DNA from: Sclerurus mexicanus
Taxonomy: Eukaryota > Chordata > Aves > Passeriformes > Furnariidae
Reading direction: 5' to 3'
DNA: 64,000 bases
NCBI GenBank assembly: GCA_013396755.1
Contig: VWZF01006730.1
Location: 806,001-870,000, forward strand
Shown here: piece by piece, positions 61,817-64,000 of the stretch
How positions within the stretch are numbered: position 1 is the first letter of the stretch
Layout: every line of letters begins with the position of its first letter
Notes under the pieces: model-generated
What the model saw: the letters and a program-made list of their open reading frames with translations, nothing else
Databases searched by the model: none
What the model was told of the DNA's origin: nothing
Program-made: the position numbers and the translations under genes

Positions 61817-64000
61817 ACAGGTTAATGTAGGTACTGTGTTTATTCAGTTACTGAAAAATAGAGGAAAACATAAATACCAAACCCACCAGATTAAAACCCT
61901 TTACGCTTAATGTTTCTTTTGCCTGATTAATAGATTTATTTTTTTTTAAGCTGAGTTGTTTTCCTGAATGCCTAATAAAGCACATGAAACAAAAAAAAGG
62001 CACAAAACTATTTTTCTTCATTCATAGATCAACTATTTAATAGTTACTGAGCTGCAGTAGTTTCAGAGAAAGGAAAAAATACGCATTCGTTCTGAGCACT
62101 GGATAAAAAGATTACCTTTTAAGTGCTTTTCAACACCAGGTTTTGTAATGGAACTAATAATTCAATTTTGCTGAAGTGCTACGATTAGGTCTATGTGGAC
62201 TGGAGTATTATTTGCTGCTGTCCTGTGTAGCACGCTTTCTACTTTTGCAAGCTTGCTTAGGGTTCAAAAAACCCCCAGTTTCTAAATAATTCACTCAGAA
62301 ATCTTGTGGTTTTAATAGTATAAGATAATGCAAGTGAAAAGAAAGGCACAATAGAAACAAAAAGCACGATCAATATTACTTCCTATTCGTGTGTGAATAA
62401 CTTAAGAAGTTAGAAAATTTATTCTCACTGAAGGTCATTATACTATTTTGCAATATTGAAAACTTTGTGAAACAGACTGTCCTCTGGTTTAAGATGGATA
62501 CACTACAGGGAAGGATGATTATTCCTTCGCTATTTTTTTCTCACTTAAGGAAGAAATCAGAATTTCATTTCAATCAAAAATGAGCCTAAGCTTCAAAACC
62601 TCGAAATGATAGATTAACAAGTGTATATAATTAAAGCACTCAGACTTGTAGCAAGCTATGTCTTGTGGCAGTCCCAGGAAAGAAGTAACATCTAGGAAAA
62701 ATGGACTTTTTGTCAGTTCCCAAAACTAAAGAGACAGGAGAATAGAGGAGTTATTTTCTCATTTAAAGAAGGGAAAGAAGTCACTCTTCCCTTGCTGTAA
62801 CAGCTAGCAGGGCAAAACAAAGTTTCTGGGGTTTTGGAATAAGATTTCAGTAAAACCACATCGGGTTCTATTAAATTCAAGAATGGCAACTTCACAACAT
62901 ATTAGAAGTGAAGTGCTTAGGCAGACTTAGCTGATTTTGAAGTCTGAGGTCTATGACCTCTAGCTTTTTACCTGTTATTTAAATTATTCCCTCCTTCATC
63001 AAAGGAAAGGTGTGCTGAGGGGATGTATGGTGGGGATCAAAGAGGGAGTAAAACTGTCTGCATTTAACTGAACTGCAAAGTGTTTACAGTTGACGCTTCA
63101 GGTACTGAGATGGAGCAAATAATTGTTCCTTCTTGTTACTCTTGACTCAATCAACTTTTAACTCTGGAGGCAGAGAGTGTGTGCTTTGTTTCTGTCTTGT
63201 GCAGTTGTGGTGGTGATGATGCCCTCTGTACTTCCCCCCATACCACAGAGGTGGCTGTACAGCACCTCTGGTCGCTCCCATGAAAGCTGTATCTATCCTT
63301 GGCGGATGTGCCTCTGGGTGTTGGGATAGTCTGAATGTCCATTCTCTTTCTACCCTTTTTAGCTCTAATTTCTACCATAGGCCCATGCACCGCTGCCCCC
63401 CAGTCCCTCCAAGAAAAAAAGTTAAGACGGATTCTGTTATTTTGAAGAATGTTATTCTGAAATACTGCATATGGTGTCATTTATTGTGTAATTTTCCCTT
63501 TTGCACAGATTGCTCTGGGAAGTACTGCATTTTGAACTGTCTGGCAAGGCAGAATTGAACCACATGTATGCTTTTTTCCTTCATGAACTTCTTTAGGGAT
63601 ATTTTCCTGAGACTTCAGTGCCATCATAGATTCATAAAAATGAAAAAAAAAAAAGAAAAAAAGTTCATCCTTGAACGTTTGGAATTTTAAATTTGTTCAG
63701 ATGAAAATCTGTCTTCATATTAAAGTGAATATGTTTCACAGATGGTATAGCTCTACTCATATCTGAAGTGAGTAGGGAATTTTGCTCTGTAGACAAGTAA
63801 CATCCAAATAATGAAAAGTAAACAGAAGTACACAGAAGTACTACAAATAAGAATATTCTGCAAAATGTCATACTTTCTTATTACAAGTATAACAGCAATT
63901 ACTAAATAGGTATCTTCTATGTAAGTAATGTTTTTATTCAATGAGTTTTCGCCTAGTACATTTTGATTTTCTTCCTGTAGAAGCTGTGACAAACTCTACT
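61817..64000. other. Gene-free stretch to window end
   Basis: No gene is supported. A 109-codon minus-strand frame (63151-63480) with a 92-codon frame opposite it has no domain and no clear splice context. A/G-rich simple sequence lies at 63643-63662. Confidence 0.5.
63643..63662. repeat. A-rich simple repeat
   Basis: Twelve A, one G, then seven A. Confidence 0.85.

Noticed and set aside
1..64000. CRISPR arrays, operons, riboswitches, tRNA, rRNA or other structural RNA genes
   Set aside because: No regular spacer-repeat array, cloverleaf or conserved small-RNA sequence was seen on either strand, and the window is vertebrate.

Overview
The window reads as bird nuclear DNA, most likely from a bird other than chicken. 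It is AT-rich and intergenic or intronic in character, and I found no recognisable protein-coding exon. The avian evidence is at least nine CR1 LINE relics, several ending in the CR1 3' tail (GATCTTTAAGGTCCCTTCC, then an ATTCTATGATTC-type repeat), plus an LTR whose sequence I recall as recurrent in neoavian genomes. The species call rests on repeats only.

Layout. 1-52.3 kb behaves as a gene desert: no open frame has codon structure, domains or exon organisation that I can defend. Landmarks are: a CR1 3' end at 4.7 kb; GC-rich blocks of unknown origin at 6.3-6.9 and 14.8-15.5 kb; a candidate conserved noncoding element at 27.5-27.9 kb; a CR1 interrupted by an oppositely oriented CR1 of another subfamily (28.4-29.0 kb); a minus-strand LTR with an internal ~45-bp minisatellite (29.4-30.4 kb); old palindromic amniote repeats at 31.6-32.1 kb; a CR1 keeping 181 open codons of its ORF2 C-terminus (34.7-35.4 kb); a 90-bp tandem duplication around a single N (36.5-36.7 kb) that looks like an assembly scar; a piece of CR1 ORF2 from 5' of its reverse transcriptase (46.9 kb); and a CR1 3' half (50.7-51.2 kb).

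At 52.44-53.11 kb there is one sharply bounded CpG island with GC boxes, an ETS-type site, a strong G-quadruplex motif lying against a second single-N gap, and several possible splice donors. It is the best candidate promoter and first exon of a gene. A short CR1 tail ends about 90 bp upstream. Two splice-bounded segments downstream (53188-53233 and 54641-54774) could be exons, but neither matches a protein I know. From 55 to 64 kb the sequence looks like intron or intergenic DNA with two more CR1 tails.

I found no operon-like system, CRISPR array, structural RNA gene or intact mobile element. The most checkable observations are the CR1-in-CR1 nesting, the N-flanking duplication, the G4 at the CpG-island gap and the candidate noncoding element.
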